In this document: piece after piece, positions 50,790 through 59,748 of the stretch
How positions within the stretch are numbered: the stretch's first letter is position 1
Layout: every line of letters begins with the position of its first letter
Source of the DNA: Pleurocapsa minor GSE-CHR-MK 17-07R
Lineage (GTDB): Bacteria; Chloroflexota; Anaerolineae; Aggregatilineales; Phototrophicaceae
Assembly (NCBI GenBank): GCA_019359125.1
Contig: JAHHHY010000012.1
Span: 140,487-204,486 of the forward strand
Direction: 5' to 3'
DNA length: 64,000 nucleotides
The notes under the pieces: model-generated
Told to the model about the DNA's origin: nothing
Databases searched by the model: none
The model's input: only the letters and a program-made list of their open reading frames with translations
Made by a program: the position numbers and the translations under genes

Positions 50790-53276
50790 CTAAACCTTTG
50801 TCACTGTGCCAGCGGCAATCGTGAGCGCGGTGGCCGTCTGCTGCAGGTTGCGCGGCAGCAGGACCGTCCCCTTCGGCGCGGCGCCATTCACATGGGCACG
50901 CACCTTCACAGGCTGCGCGGCACCCGCGCTCACCTGCACCATATCACCATCGTGAATCGCGAGGCGTGCGGCATCTTCAGCATTGATTTCCACATACGGC
51001 GCGGCCACGCGGGCGGCCATTAGCTGCGCTTCGCTGGCCTGGAAAACGCGTTCGCGATTGTACAGGCGCACGGTCGGCACGACGATCAGGTCGCCCTTCA
51101 CGGCGTCAGCCTTCACATCACCGAGCGCGACGGCTTCACCATTGTCAGCGGCAGAGGCAATCTGCACGCCCAGGCCGCCGGTATTCTTGTACGAGGTGCC
51201 GCCGTAGTACAGGTCGTCGCCGCCCACCTGCGGGAACTGCGCTTCGACCTTGGCCAGATCGCTGTACTTGCAGCCTGCAAACGCGGGAATCGCGGCCACG
51301 ATGTCGTTCATCACCTGCGCTGCCGACAGGCGGGCCTTGCCCTGCCCCAGCTTCTCGGCAATACGGGCGACGGCCTGCCAGGCAGGGATCGCTTCACCGA
51401 TGGGGCCCTGTGCGGTATAGAAGCGCTGCACGCGGCGCTCGCCATTGGTGTACGAGCCGTCACGCTCGGCAAAGCTCTGCACCGGCAGCACGACTTTCGC
51501 CTGGCGCGTCGCTTCGTCGTCGAACAGGCTCAGGCTGATGACCGTCTCGACCTTCGACAGCCAGGCAGCGGCAGCCGGGTCATCGGCGACGACATCGGCC
51601 TGCGCCAGGATGAGCACCTTCGGCGGGTTGGCGATGATGTCGCGGGTCGCTTCTGGCGAGAAGCCCAGGTAGTGCTGGCCCATAGCGTTAGCGCCAGGGA
51701 ACACGCCGACCAGGCCGTTGTTGGCGCGCCCGACGTGGTTGGTCTCAATCAGGAAATTCGCGCACGCCTGCATCAGCGCGCGGCTACCGTCCAGCGTCAG
51801 GCCTTCTGCTCCTGCGAACACAACCAGGTTGTTGGCATTGATCAGGCGCTCAGCCACTTCGGGATGCTGCTTGCGCAGGTCGGCGAATGCTGTCGCCGCA
51901 TGGCCGGTCTGGTACATCGTGACCGCATCAGCAAAGTCATCCATGCGCGTCTTGCGGGCGTTGGCGACAACGACATACGCGCCACGGTCGTGCGCGGTCT
52001 TGACGCGCAGACGCCAGATCGGCGCTTCTTCTTCAAGGTCAGTGGCGATCACCAGCACGGCATCGCCCTTGCCCAGATTGCTCAGGTTGGTGCCCTTGCC
52101 CACGCCCACTTTGGCGACCAGATCAGCCCCGGCGTGCGTCGGCGGCCATGCGCCCAGACGGGTGCTGCCCACGCCAGCAGCGAGCTGCTTCAGCGTGAAC
52201 AGGTCTTCATTGGTGGCCGAGGGACCAGCGATGACCGCGACACTGCCATTGGCATCGCCCAGCAGCTTGGCGGCGGCAGCCACGGCATCAGCCCACGTCT
52301 CGCGGGAGAGTGAGCCACCGGCGGCGCGCACCATCGGCTGGAGCAGGCGATCTTCGGAACGGGTGAAGTGGTGACCAAAGCGACCTTTGTCGCACATCCA
52401 GATTTCATTGACCTGTTCGTTCTGGCGGGCCATGATGCGCTTGATCATGGTCTTGCCGCCGAAGTCACGGTCGAGGCGGGTGCTGGCCGAGGTATTGCAG
52501 CCGACCGGGCAGTGATTGCACAGCGTGGGGACGCTGTTCATTTCCCACGGGCGAGCGCCGAAACGGAAGTCCGTGGTCGTCAGCGCGCCCACCGGGCAGA
52601 TGTCGGTCGTATTGCCCGAGAAATAGGTATCGAAACCAGGATCGCTGACGGTGATGATTTGCAGGTCGCGGCCGCGTTCGTGGAACGCCAGCACATCGTC
52701 GCCCGCCACTTCGGCCTGGAAGCGCACGCAGCGCCCGCACTGGATGCAGCGTTCTTCGTCCAGGAAAATCAGGTCACCCAGCGGCACATGCTTGTCCAGG
52801 TGCTTCTTGTCTTCAAAGTTCATGCGGCTTTCGCCGGGGCCGTATTCCATCGTCTGATTCTGGAGCGGGCATTCGCCGCCCTTGTCGCAGATCGGGCAGT
52901 CCAGCGGGTGGCTGGTCAGCAGGAATTCAACCACATTGCGGCGCGCCTCATCGACCGCTTTGGACGTGCTGCGCAGCACCAGGCCATCGCTCACGTTCAT
53001 GGTGCAGGCGGTTTGCAGCTTGGGCATCCAGCGAATCTGCGGGTTGCCGCTGTCGTCCAGCAGCACTTCGCCGGTGGCGCGATCCTTCTGGATATTGCCC
53101 ACTTCCACCAGGCACATGCGGCACATGCCGACAGGCTTCATCTTCGGGTGGTAGCAGAACACAGGGATGGTCACGTCGACCTGCTTGGCGGCATCCACCA
53201 GGTTCATGCCTGCCGGGAAGTCATACTCCCTGTCATCAATGATTACCTTGACCAGCTTCGTCATCGCTGTGACCAT
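50790..53276 (-). CDS. nuoG: NADH-quinone oxidoreductase subunit G
   Basis: An 828-residue electron-wire subunit. The N-terminal [2Fe-2S] ferredoxin domain has CYHPKMKPVGMCRMC. The His/Cys N5 motif is HPLDCPICDKGGECPLQ, the N4-type [4Fe-4S] motif is CIQCGRCVRFQ, and a further CNHCPVGCN with a downstream Cys would bind N7. A molybdopterin-oxidoreductase-like domain (~290-700) and a C-terminal molydopterin-binding barrel follow, as in longer NuoG forms. GGAG lies 10 nt before ATG 53276; a second ATG 12 bases in is possible. A small TPR gene separates it from nuoF. Confidence 0.96.
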   Translation of the reverse strand: MVTAMTKLVKVIIDDREYDFPAGMNLVDAAKQVDVTIPVFCYHPKMKPVGMCRMCLVEVGNIQKDRATGEVLLDDSGNPQIRWMPKLQTACTMNVSDGLVLRSTSKAVDEARRNVVEFLLTSHPLDCPICDKGGECPLQNQTMEYGPGESRMNFEDKKHLDKHVPLGDLIFLDEERCIQCGRCVRFQAEVAGDDVLAFHERGRDLQIITVSDPGFDTYFSGNTTDICPVGALTTTDFRFGARPWEMNSVPTLCNHCPVGCNTSASTRLDRDFGGKTMIKRIMARQNEQVNEIWMCDKGRFGHHFTRSEDRLLQPMVRAAGGSLSRETWADAVAAAAKLLGDANGSVAVIAGPSATNEDLFTLKQLAAGVGSTRLGAWPPTHAGADLVAKVGVGKGTNLSNLGKGDAVLVIATDLEEEAPIWRLRVKTAHDRGAYVVVANARKTRMDDFADAVTMYQTGHAATAFADLRKQHPEVAERLINANNLVVFAGAEGLTLDGSRALMQACANFLIETNHVGRANNGLVGVFPGANAMGQHYLGFSPEATRDIIANPPKVLILAQADVVADDPAAAAWLSKVETVISLSLFDDEATRQAKVVLPVQSFAERDGSYTNGERRVQRFYTAQGPIGEAIPAWQAVARIAEKLGQGKARLSAAQVMNDIVAAIPAFAGCKYSDLAKVEAQFPQVGGDDLYYGGTSYKNTGGLGVQIASAADNGEAVALGDVKADAVKGDLIVVPTVRLYNRERVFQASEAQLMAARVAAPYVEINAEDAARLAIHDGDMVQVSAGAAQPVKVRAHVNGAAPKGTVLLPRNLQQTATALTIAAGTVTKV

Positions 53277-53343
53277 ACAAATTTGCTCCGGCTTGCATAC
53301 TGTAGTGCCGATACTGTAGCGGAAAACCCGCCAATTTTCGAAT

Positions 53344-53730
53344 TTACTGCCCGCGAATATCCCGCAGGCCTGTCAGTGCGCGGTCGCGAATGACCTGTGC
53401 CGCCAGCCCAAAACCGCTGGCCCGATAGTCTGCCTCGCTCAGCTGAAGCGCGATTTCAAAGTCACGCTCGGCCGCGCCCAGCTCACCCGCCTTCAGGAAC
53501 AATTCCCCGCGCAGCATATAGTTCACTGCGCTTTCCGGATAGCTCACAATCGCGGCATCCAGTTCCTGCGTCCTGTCCCAGTCGCGGCGACCCAGGCGAA
53601 TCGGCTTGGGCGCAGGAGCCGCTGTCTCATTCAGCGGCAAAGACGCCGCTTCATCGACCGGCTGGCCTGCGGCGTCTTCACTGATGTGCTGCACGCCCTC
53701 TGGCGTGCGCATTTCTTCCAGAGTACTCAC
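53344..53730 (-). CDS. Small TPR-like protein embedded in the nuo operon
   Basis: A 128-residue protein with an acidic, disordered N-terminal ~45 residues and one clear TPR-like helix pair (SAVNYMLRGELFLKAGELGAAERDFEIALQLSEAD). The GTG start directly follows the nuoF TAG with no gap, and GGGAG is 5 nt upstream, so it is translated with nuoF. It is not a standard complex I subunit. An assembly or accessory role is inferred from position only. The gap to nuoG is 67 bases. Confidence 0.8.
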   Translation of the reverse strand: MSTLEEMRTPEGVQHISEDAAGQPVDEAASLPLNETAAPAPKPIRLGRRDWDRTQELDAAIVSYPESAVNYMLRGELFLKAGELGAAERDFEIALQLSEADYRASGFGLAAQVIRDRALTGLRDIRGQ

Positions 53731-55044
53731 CTAGTCTCCCGCGGCGGCGGCCGTCTTGGGTGCAGCGGGGGTCTTCGCGGCGCCAATGTGCGACTTGAAG
53801 TCTTCAGGGAAATTCTTGATCGTATGGATGATCGGATTGGCGGCGAAGTCACCCAGCGCGCACAGCGTCACACCCTGCATGTTGCGGGCGACGTTGGCGA
53901 TCAGATCGACATCCGATTCCTTCGCTTCGCCCCTCATGATGCGGTCGAGGGTCTTGTCCAGCCAGTAGGTGCCTTCGCGGCAGGGCGTGCACTTGCCACA
54001 GCTTTCATGCTTGAAGAACTTGGTCACCTTCGAGGCGACCCAGGTGATGTCGACGGTCTCATCGATCACGATGAACGAGGCCGAGCCGAGGATCGAGCCA
54101 GTCTTGGCGGCGATGTCCTCGTAGGTGCACGGCGTATCCAGGATCGGATCGTCGTTGCCATTGATGCGGATGATCGGGCCGGAGCCGCCGGAAGGCAGCA
54201 GCGCCTTGATCTGGCGGCCGCCAGAAATGCCACCCGCCAGGTCGAACAGCAGCTCACGAATGGTGGTGCCCATCGGCACTTCATAGTTGGCTGGCTTCTC
54301 GACATTGCCGCTCACGCAGAAAATCTTGGTGCCCGCGCTCTGCTCGGTGCCGATCTTCTTGAAGGCGTCGGGTCCATTGGTGATGATCCACGGCACATTC
54401 GCCAGCGTCTCGACGTTATTAATGACGGTCGGCTCGCCATACAGGCCGCCGCCCTTATTAGCCGGGAACGGCGGACGCACGCGGGGCTGGCCCAGCTTGC
54501 CTTCCAGCGATTCCAGCAGCGCGCTTTCCTCGCCGCAGATATACGCGCCAGCGCCAACATGCGTGTAGACCTCGCAGTTGTAGCCGCTGCCCGCGATGTT
54601 CTTGCCAACCATGCCGCCCTTGCGCGCTTCTTCAATGCGGGCATCCAGGTCAAACGCCTGGTCCCAGAATTCGCCGCGCAGGTAGATGTAGACCGCGGTC
54701 GCCTGAATCGCATAGGCCGCGATCAGCGCGCCTTCGATCAGCTGATGCGGGTTATTCTCGATGATCTGGCGATCCTTGAACGTGCCCGTCTCGCTCTCGT
54801 CGCAGTTGACCACGACGTACTTGATCGGTTCACTCTGAGGGATAAAGCTCCACTTCACGCCGGTCGGGAAACCCGCGCCGCCGCGCCCACGCAAATTCGA
54901 TGCCTTGACCGTGTCGATAACTTCGGTCGGTTTCTGGCCCAGCGCCTTTTTCAGCGCGTCGTAGCCGCCATTGGCGACATACACATCGTACTCGCGGATG
55001 TTCGGGATGTCTTTCTCACGATAAATGATGTTCATGGTCTTCAT
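53731..55044 (-). CDS. nuoF: NADH-quinone oxidoreductase subunit F
   Basis: A 437-residue NADH-oxidising subunit with FMN and cluster N3. Motifs: LRGRGGAGFPTGVKW and GAGAYICGEESALLESLEGK (FMN/NADH binding), and the N3 ligands ESCGKCTPCREGTYW with a later Cys in MQGVTLCALGDFA. ATG 55044 has GGCGGA 7 nt upstream. The GTG at 55062 that overlaps the nuoE stop is an alternative. A 35-residue Ala/Lys-rich tail ends the protein. Confidence 0.97.
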   Translation of the reverse strand: MKTMNIIYREKDIPNIREYDVYVANGGYDALKKALGQKPTEVIDTVKASNLRGRGGAGFPTGVKWSFIPQSEPIKYVVVNCDESETGTFKDRQIIENNPHQLIEGALIAAYAIQATAVYIYLRGEFWDQAFDLDARIEEARKGGMVGKNIAGSGYNCEVYTHVGAGAYICGEESALLESLEGKLGQPRVRPPFPANKGGGLYGEPTVINNVETLANVPWIITNGPDAFKKIGTEQSAGTKIFCVSGNVEKPANYEVPMGTTIRELLFDLAGGISGGRQIKALLPSGGSGPIIRINGNDDPILDTPCTYEDIAAKTGSILGSASFIVIDETVDITWVASKVTKFFKHESCGKCTPCREGTYWLDKTLDRIMRGEAKESDVDLIANVARNMQGVTLCALGDFAANPIIHTIKNFPEDFKSHIGAAKTPAAPKTAAAAGD

Positions 55045-55061
55045 CGCTGATCCGCCTGACA

Positions 55062-55583
55062 CTAAGCCTTCGTTTTAGCGGATGCCTTCTTGGCACCCGA
55101 TTTTTCTGCAGCAGCTTCCGCACGCCACGCCTCGATCCTGGCCTTCATCTTGTCCATATCGAGGTTTTCCTCGAAGTGGAAATTGCACTGAAGCATCGGC
55201 GCCTTGTCGCAGGCCGCCAGACACATCACATGCTCCACCGTGAACAGGCCGTCTTCGGTCGTGCCACCTTCTTCGACGCCCAGATGCTCTTTCAGTTCCT
55301 TGTGGAACTTGTCGGCACCGCGCAGCGCGCAGGCCAGGTCGGTGCACACCTGTAACCAGTACTTGCCTTTCGGCCGTTCCGAGTACATGGTGTAGAAGCC
55401 GGCAATCGACTGCACCTGCGTCGGGTCCATATCGCACAGCACGGCGACCTGCTGAATCGCTTCTTCGTTCACATACCCGAATTCTTCCTGGGCAAGATGC
55501 AGCAGCGGCATCACAGCAGAGCGCTTGGTGGGATACTTCGAGAAAATCTGATCAATGCGAGCGGCGTATTTTTCTGCCAGCAT
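55062..55583 (-). CDS. nuoE: NADH-quinone oxidoreductase subunit E
   Basis: A 173-residue thioredoxin-fold subunit with [2Fe-2S] cluster N1a. The four ligands are in VCTDLACALRG and MCLAACDKAPMLQ. The N-terminal helical domain (YPTKRSAVMPLLHLAQEEFGYV) is typical. The C-terminal ~25 residues are Ala/Lys-rich. AAGGAAC precedes the ATG. Confidence 0.97.
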   Translation of the reverse strand: MLAEKYAARIDQIFSKYPTKRSAVMPLLHLAQEEFGYVNEEAIQQVAVLCDMDPTQVQSIAGFYTMYSERPKGKYWLQVCTDLACALRGADKFHKELKEHLGVEEGGTTEDGLFTVEHVMCLAACDKAPMLQCNFHFEENLDMDKMKARIEAWRAEAAAEKSGAKKASAKTKA

Positions 55584-55656
55584 ACTCTTTTGTTCCTTCG
55601 TGTAGAGCGCCAGCCAGCCATCTCAGGATGACTGCCGGCGCCCCATCTCGCGCGAT

Positions 55657-56958
55657 CTAACGGTCGCTGTCGCCCAGGACGATGTCCGAGCTGCCGATAA
55701 TAGCGATCAGGTCTGCAATCATGTGGCCGGAAGCCACCTTGCCCAGGGAGCTGATGTGCATAAATGATGGCGTCTTGAAGTGGACGCGGCGCGCCTTCGG
55801 GCCGCCCGTGCCATGCAGATAGCAGCCGATTTCGCCACGCGGGCTTTCGATCGCCACATAGACTTCTTCGTCCGGCGCGGAATAGCCTTCCGTCCACAGC
55901 TTGAAGTGATGAATCACGGCTTCCATGCTGCGGCCCAGCTCGGCACGCGGCGGCGGGGCAAACTTGCGGTTCTCGGTGCGGAACGAGCCGCTGGCCGAGC
56001 CCAGCGCCTTGATGGCCTGGCGGATGATCTTCACGCTCTCGCGCATCTCATGCACGCGGATGATGAAGCGGTCGTACACGTCACCGTGGTCACCCAGCGG
56101 CACGTCGAATTCGTAGTTCTGATAGCCGGAGTACGGCATCACCTTGCGGATGTCAAAATTCACGCCAGAGCCGCGCAGGTACGGGCCGGTCATGCCCAGC
56201 GCGATCGCGTCTTCCGGCTCGACCACGCCGATGCCCTTGGTGCGGTCCATCCAGATCGGATTGTTGGTCAGCAGCTTCTCGTAATCATCCAGGCGGGCCG
56301 GCATGATATCGAGGAACTTGCCCAGCGTGGGCAGGAATTCTTCGGGCAGGTCGCGCCACACGCCGCCAGGGCGGATGTAGCTGGTCATCATGCGCTGGCC
56401 GCCCAGCATCTCGAACATATCCAGCACGCGTTCGCGTTCGCGGAAGCAGTACAGGAAGACGCTCATAGCGCCCAGGTCGAGCGAGCTGGTGCCCAGCCAC
56501 ACGAGATGGCTGTTCAGGCGCGTCAGCTCCAGGCAAATCACGCGGATAATCTGGGCGCGTTCAGGCACGTCGATGCCCGCCAGCTTCTCCACCGCCATCG
56601 AAAACACGGCGTTATTCGACATCGGGGCCAGATAGTCCATCCGGTCCGTCATCACGAGCGCCTTGTCGTACGGCTTGCTCTCGATGCTCTTTTCGATGCC
56701 GGTGTGCAGATAGCCTACGTCAGGCAGGCAGGTGACGATTTCCTCACCGTCCAGCTCCAGCAGCAGGCGCAGCACGCCATGCGTGCTGGGGTGATGCGGC
56801 CCCAGATTGAGCAGCATCGTCTCGCCGGTCATGGCGCGTTCAGACACCAGACCGCGCAGGTCATCCAACGCACCCTGCCAGGTCTGCGCCTGGCCGAGGG
56901 CATTTTCGGTACCTTCAGGAATTTCAAGGGCCGCGGGTTTCTTTACCGTTGTCACCAT
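55657..56958 (-). CDS. nuoD: NADH-quinone oxidoreductase subunit D
   Basis: A 433-residue, 49-kDa-type subunit forming the quinone site with NuoB. Motifs: MLLNLGPHHPSTHGVLRLLLELDGE (quinone-site His), GYLHTGIEKSIESKPYDKAL, and the C-terminal DIVLGDSDR. NuoC is separate, not fused. AAGGGT precedes the ATG. A 73-base gap with no gene separates it from nuoE. Confidence 0.97.
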   Translation of the reverse strand: MVTTVKKPAALEIPEGTENALGQAQTWQGALDDLRGLVSERAMTGETMLLNLGPHHPSTHGVLRLLLELDGEEIVTCLPDVGYLHTGIEKSIESKPYDKALVMTDRMDYLAPMSNNAVFSMAVEKLAGIDVPERAQIIRVICLELTRLNSHLVWLGTSSLDLGAMSVFLYCFRERERVLDMFEMLGGQRMMTSYIRPGGVWRDLPEEFLPTLGKFLDIMPARLDDYEKLLTNNPIWMDRTKGIGVVEPEDAIALGMTGPYLRGSGVNFDIRKVMPYSGYQNYEFDVPLGDHGDVYDRFIIRVHEMRESVKIIRQAIKALGSASGSFRTENRKFAPPPRAELGRSMEAVIHHFKLWTEGYSAPDEEVYVAIESPRGEIGCYLHGTGGPKARRVHFKTPSFMHISSLGKVASGHMIADLIAIIGSSDIVLGDSDR

Positions 56959-56975
56959 CGTCGATTTACCCTTGT

Positions 56976-57536
56976 CTATTCTTCCGCAAACGGCTTGTGC
57001 TTGCTGATTTCATCCGCGTTGAACGAGAACATCACGGTCTCGTAGCCCAGCGGATAATCGCGGCGGTGCGGATGGCCTTCCCAGTCTTCAGACAGCAGCA
57101 CGCGGCGCATATTGGGATGCCCCTCGAAGCTGATGCCCATCATGTCGAAGATTTCGCGCTCCAGCCAGTCGGCCGACGGCCACACGGGAACCAGCGTCGG
57201 CACCACCGGGGCATCTTCGTTGACAAATGTCTTCAGGCGGATGCGGCGGTTGTACAGCATCGAGTACAGGTGGTAGCTGACGCCAAAACGTTCCGGGCGG
57301 TCGCCATAATCACCATGGCCACGGGCGGGCTCGTAATAGTCCACCGCGCTGATATCCGACAGGAAATTGTAGATGAGGCCTTTGGCGTCACGCAGGAAAC
57401 GTGCGGCTTTGGGCACATCGGAGGGCGCCACAAACAGGGTCAGCTCGCCACGAAACTCGTGCGTGCCCTTCAGGACGCCGGGAAGCTGTTCCTCAAATGC
57501 GGCGACAGGATCCGCCGCGGCAGCGATATGTGCCAT
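56976..57536 (-). CDS. nuoC: NADH-quinone oxidoreductase subunit C
   Basis: A 186-residue, 30-kDa-type subunit. The conserved block is WPSADWLEREIFDMMGISFEGHPNMRRVLLSEDWEGHPHRRDYPL. ATG 57536 is preferred because GGAAGGTG lies upstream and the frame above it overlaps nuoB. The nuoB stop is 2 bases away. Confidence 0.96.
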   Translation of the reverse strand: MAHIAAAADPVAAFEEQLPGVLKGTHEFRGELTLFVAPSDVPKAARFLRDAKGLIYNFLSDISAVDYYEPARGHGDYGDRPERFGVSYHLYSMLYNRRIRLKTFVNEDAPVVPTLVPVWPSADWLEREIFDMMGISFEGHPNMRRVLLSEDWEGHPHRRDYPLGYETVMFSFNADEISKHKPFAEE

Positions 57537-57538
57537 GC

Positions 57539-58042
57539 TTAACGTACACCTTCCGCTGAAACCCAGGTCTTGAGGCGTTCGCTGCGCACGCGTTCGTGCA
57601 GCGTCATGATGCCGTGGATGAGCTGTTCGGGGCGCGGCGGGCAACCGGCCACATACACGTCCACCGGCACGATTTCGTCCACGCCCTGCACCACGGCATA
57701 GTTGTTATAGATGCCGCCGCACGAGGCGCAGTCGCCCATCGCCAGCACGTAACGCGGCGCAGCCATCTGATCGTACAGCGTGCGGATGACCGGGGCCATC
57801 TTGCGCGTGACGCGACCGGCCACGATGATGAGGTCGGCCTGGCGGGGGCTGGCACGGTTGAGCTCCATGCCAAAGCGCGACAGGTCATAGTCGCTCGCCT
57901 GCGTGCTCATCATCTCGATAGCGCAGCAGGCCAGGCCGAACAGCAGCGGCCACATCGCGCCGGTGCGGGCCCAGTTGACAGCCGTGTCCAGCGTCGTGGT
58001 GACGACGCCCAGATCACCGATTTTGGATGAAATTATTCCCAT
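57539..58042 (-). CDS. nuoB: NADH-quinone oxidoreductase subunit B
   Basis: A 167-residue subunit holding the terminal cluster N2. Ligands: the tandem Cys in [13 protein letters not shown], and Cys in MGDCASCGG and [14 protein letters not shown] 58042 lies 10 bases inside the nuoA frame, and the protein then begins MGIISSK. GTG 58063 would add seven residues and is possible. Confidence 0.96.
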   Translation of the reverse strand: MGIISSKIGDLGVVTTTLDTAVNWARTGAMWPLLFGLACCAIEMMSTQASDYDLSRFGMELNRASPRQADLIIVAGRVTRKMAPVIRTLYDQMAAPRYVLAMGDCASCGGIYNNYAVVQGVDEIVPVDVYVAGCPPRPEQLIHGIMTLHERVRSERLKTWVSAEGVR

Positions 58043-58395
58043 TCCAGCGCCCCAACCTTCCACTCGTAAATCAGGCCGATAGTCAGCACCAGTGTGAACA
58101 CGCCCATGGCCGCCAGGGCATACAGGCCCATATCACGGAAAACGACTGCCCACGGTAAAAAGAAGACAACTTCGATGTCGAACAGAATGAACAGCACGGC
58201 CACCAGATAGAAGCGGATGGAATAGCGGCGCGAGGCTGAGCCAATTGGCTTCATACCGCTCTCGTAAGGGGAAACCTTGCGCGAGGTCGGTTTGTACGGG
58301 CCAAACAGGCGGGAAATAATTGAAATGATGATCGCCACGAGAACAGCGATAATCAGCAGCACCGCGATGGGCGCAAATTCCTGGAGTGGGGACAT
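58033..58395 (-). CDS. nuoA: NADH-quinone oxidoreductase subunit A
   Basis: A 120-residue, three-helix subunit. The conserved loop is [40 protein letters not shown]. First gene of the nuo locus, 59 bases downstream of a consensus promoter. Its end overlaps nuoB by 10 bases. Confidence 0.96.
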   Translation of the reverse strand: MSPLQEFAPIAVLLIIAVLVAIIISIISRLFGPYKPTSRKVSPYESGMKPIGSASRRYSIRFYLVAVLFILFDIEVVFFLPWAVVFRDMGLYALAAMGVFTLVLTIGLIYEWKVGALEWE

Positions 58396-58453
58396 TGAGA
58401 AACCCTGCGTTGTAGTGTCGATTGTTCAATTTGGAGCAATCACGCTAAAGGGA

Positions 58454-58482
58454 AGTATAACTTAAGGGTTGGGGGGTGTCAA
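58454..58482 (-). promoter_or_regulatory. Promoter of the nuo operon
   Basis: On the minus strand TTGACA (58482-58477), 17-nt spacer, TATACT (58459-58454). Predicted start of transcription near 58447, about 50 bases before nuoA. Confidence 0.8.
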
Positions 58483-58577
58483 CTTAGCGATTGGGGAAGA
58501 TTAACGCAGATTTTCCCCTCAAATCATCATCATTAACTCATGTTTTCAGGCCGGCTAACATTACAGCGCCAGGCCGG

Positions 58578-58612
58578 GAAACAAACAGGGGACGCGCAGA
58601 TGGCGTCCCCTG
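58578..58612 (-). terminator. Terminator of the sigma-factor operon
   Basis: A 10-bp stem CAGGGGACGC / GCGTCCCCTG (58586-58595, 58603-58612). On the minus strand it is followed by TTTGTTT. Confidence 0.85.
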
Positions 58613-58632
58613 ACAGGCCGTGCAGCCCCGGT

Positions 58633-58995
58633 TTATGCGGAGGTGGCCTCGGACATCGGGGCCTGATTGACGACCATTGCGCGGCCGCGCAGCAGCACCA
58701 GCGCGCCCATCGTGATGGCCACGAACGCGGCAATCTGCACACGCGGCGGCAGATAGCGCACGCGCTCGATCACGGTGTACTGGTCGCCCCCCACCAGGTC
58801 GTGGCGCAGTCGCGCGGAATAATTACGCGCCGGGCGATGCGGGCGATACGCCTGCTTCAGCGAGCGGACGAGCGGCAGAAGCATCACCATCTCCGGCATC
58901 TGGCGAATTTCAGAGGCCAGCTTTTGCCCGTGGATGATGGCATCGGTCGCGTTGGACAGCAGACTTTCGAAGTCGGACCCGGATAAATACGTCAT
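58633..58995 (-). CDS. Small membrane protein coupled to the sigma factor (possible anti-sigma)
   Basis: A 120-residue protein with a helical N-terminal half (residues ~5-50), a basic middle (YRPHRPARNYSARLRH) and one transmembrane helix near the C-terminus (~87-103, VQIAAFVAITMGALVLL). It overlaps the sigma-factor stop by ATGA. Genes coupled in this way to ECF-type sigma factors often encode membrane anti-sigma factors. It lacks the zinc-binding HxxxCxxC motif, so this role is inferred from context only. A terminator follows. Confidence 0.7.
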   Translation of the reverse strand: MTYLSGSDFESLLSNATDAIIHGQKLASEIRQMPEMVMLLPLVRSLKQAYRPHRPARNYSARLRHDLVGGDQYTVIERVRYLPPRVQIAAFVAITMGALVLLRGRAMVVNQAPMSEATSA

Positions 58996-59648
58996 GACAA
59001 CTTTTCGCCTCGATTACCCTTGGATGACAGTTCGGCGGGGTCGTCACTACGAACGCCCTCGCGCTCCAGCTCTTCCCGCAGCGATAACAGCGTGCGGTGA
59101 TAAAGACTCTTGATGGCGCCTTCGGTCCGATTCAGGATCGTGCCGATTTCGGCATTGCTCAGATGGTCGATGAACTTCAGGTTCAGCAGCAGCTGGCGAT
59201 CCTCAGGCAGGCGGCGCACAGCGGCAATCAGCGATTCGCGTTCTTCCTTGTTTTCAGTCTCGTACTCTGGCGCGTCGCTGGACAGCGAATCGGCGATGTA
59301 CTCGTCCAGCGGGATCACCTTGCGGCGGCTGCGGTCGCGATGCCAGTTGGCCACCAGGTTGTGCGCGATGCGGTACAGCCAGGCCTGAAACGGCACGCCG
59401 CGGTCGGCATAGGTATCAATATGCCCCATCGCACGAAAGAACACGCGCGCCGTCAGGTCCTCGGCATCGTGCGGGTTGCCCGTCCTGTAATACACATAGT
59501 TGTAGATCTTGTCTATGTAGCGCTCATACAGCTCGCCGAACGCGTCTTTGTCGTCGTTCTGGGCCAGCTCTACCAGCTCAAGATCATCAAGCTGCTTGTA
59601 CTGCGGGCGTTTGCGCCGGATGTCGAGGCGCTTCTTTAAATTGATCAT
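58992..59648 (-). CDS. ECF-type RNA polymerase sigma factor
   Basis: A 218-residue sigma-70-family protein. Region 2 spans ~30-100 (DKDAFGELYERYIDKIYNYVYYRTGNPHDAEDLTARVFFRAM) and region 4 ~145-200 (LPEDRQLLLNLKFIDHLSNAEIGTILNRTEGAIKSLYHRTLLSLREEL). Regions 1.1 and 3 are absent, so it is an ECF (group 4) factor. ATG 59648 is the first ATG after the divergent gap to glyQS and leaves a normal N-terminus; a longer frame would cover the glyQS promoter. Regulation probably involves the coupled membrane protein. Confidence 0.93.
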   Translation of the reverse strand: MINLKKRLDIRRKRPQYKQLDDLELVELAQNDDKDAFGELYERYIDKIYNYVYYRTGNPHDAEDLTARVFFRAMGHIDTYADRGVPFQAWLYRIAHNLVANWHRDRSRRKVIPLDEYIADSLSSDAPEYETENKEERESLIAAVRRLPEDRQLLLNLKFIDHLSNAEIGTILNRTEGAIKSLYHRTLLSLREELEREGVRSDDPAELSSKGNRGEKLS

Positions 59649-59686
59649 AACTAATGTAACCCTGTCTCGTTGGATTGGTTGCGCGC

Positions 59687-59692
59687 TATAAT
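59687..59692 (+). promoter_or_regulatory. -10 element of glyQS
   Basis: A perfect TATAAT 56 bases before the glyQS start, in the divergent gap. No convincing -35. Confidence 0.5.
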
Positions 59693-59748
59693 CACGCGCT
59701 GTCAACCTGAACTTCAGCTTCACTTCGAATACGCAAACGGACGACTCT

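Noticed and set aside
49073..50824. Long plus-strand frame opposite nuoH (and similar long frames opposite other nuo genes)
   Set aside because: His/Arg/Gln-rich translation typical of the antisense of membrane-protein genes; no ribosome-binding site or domain.
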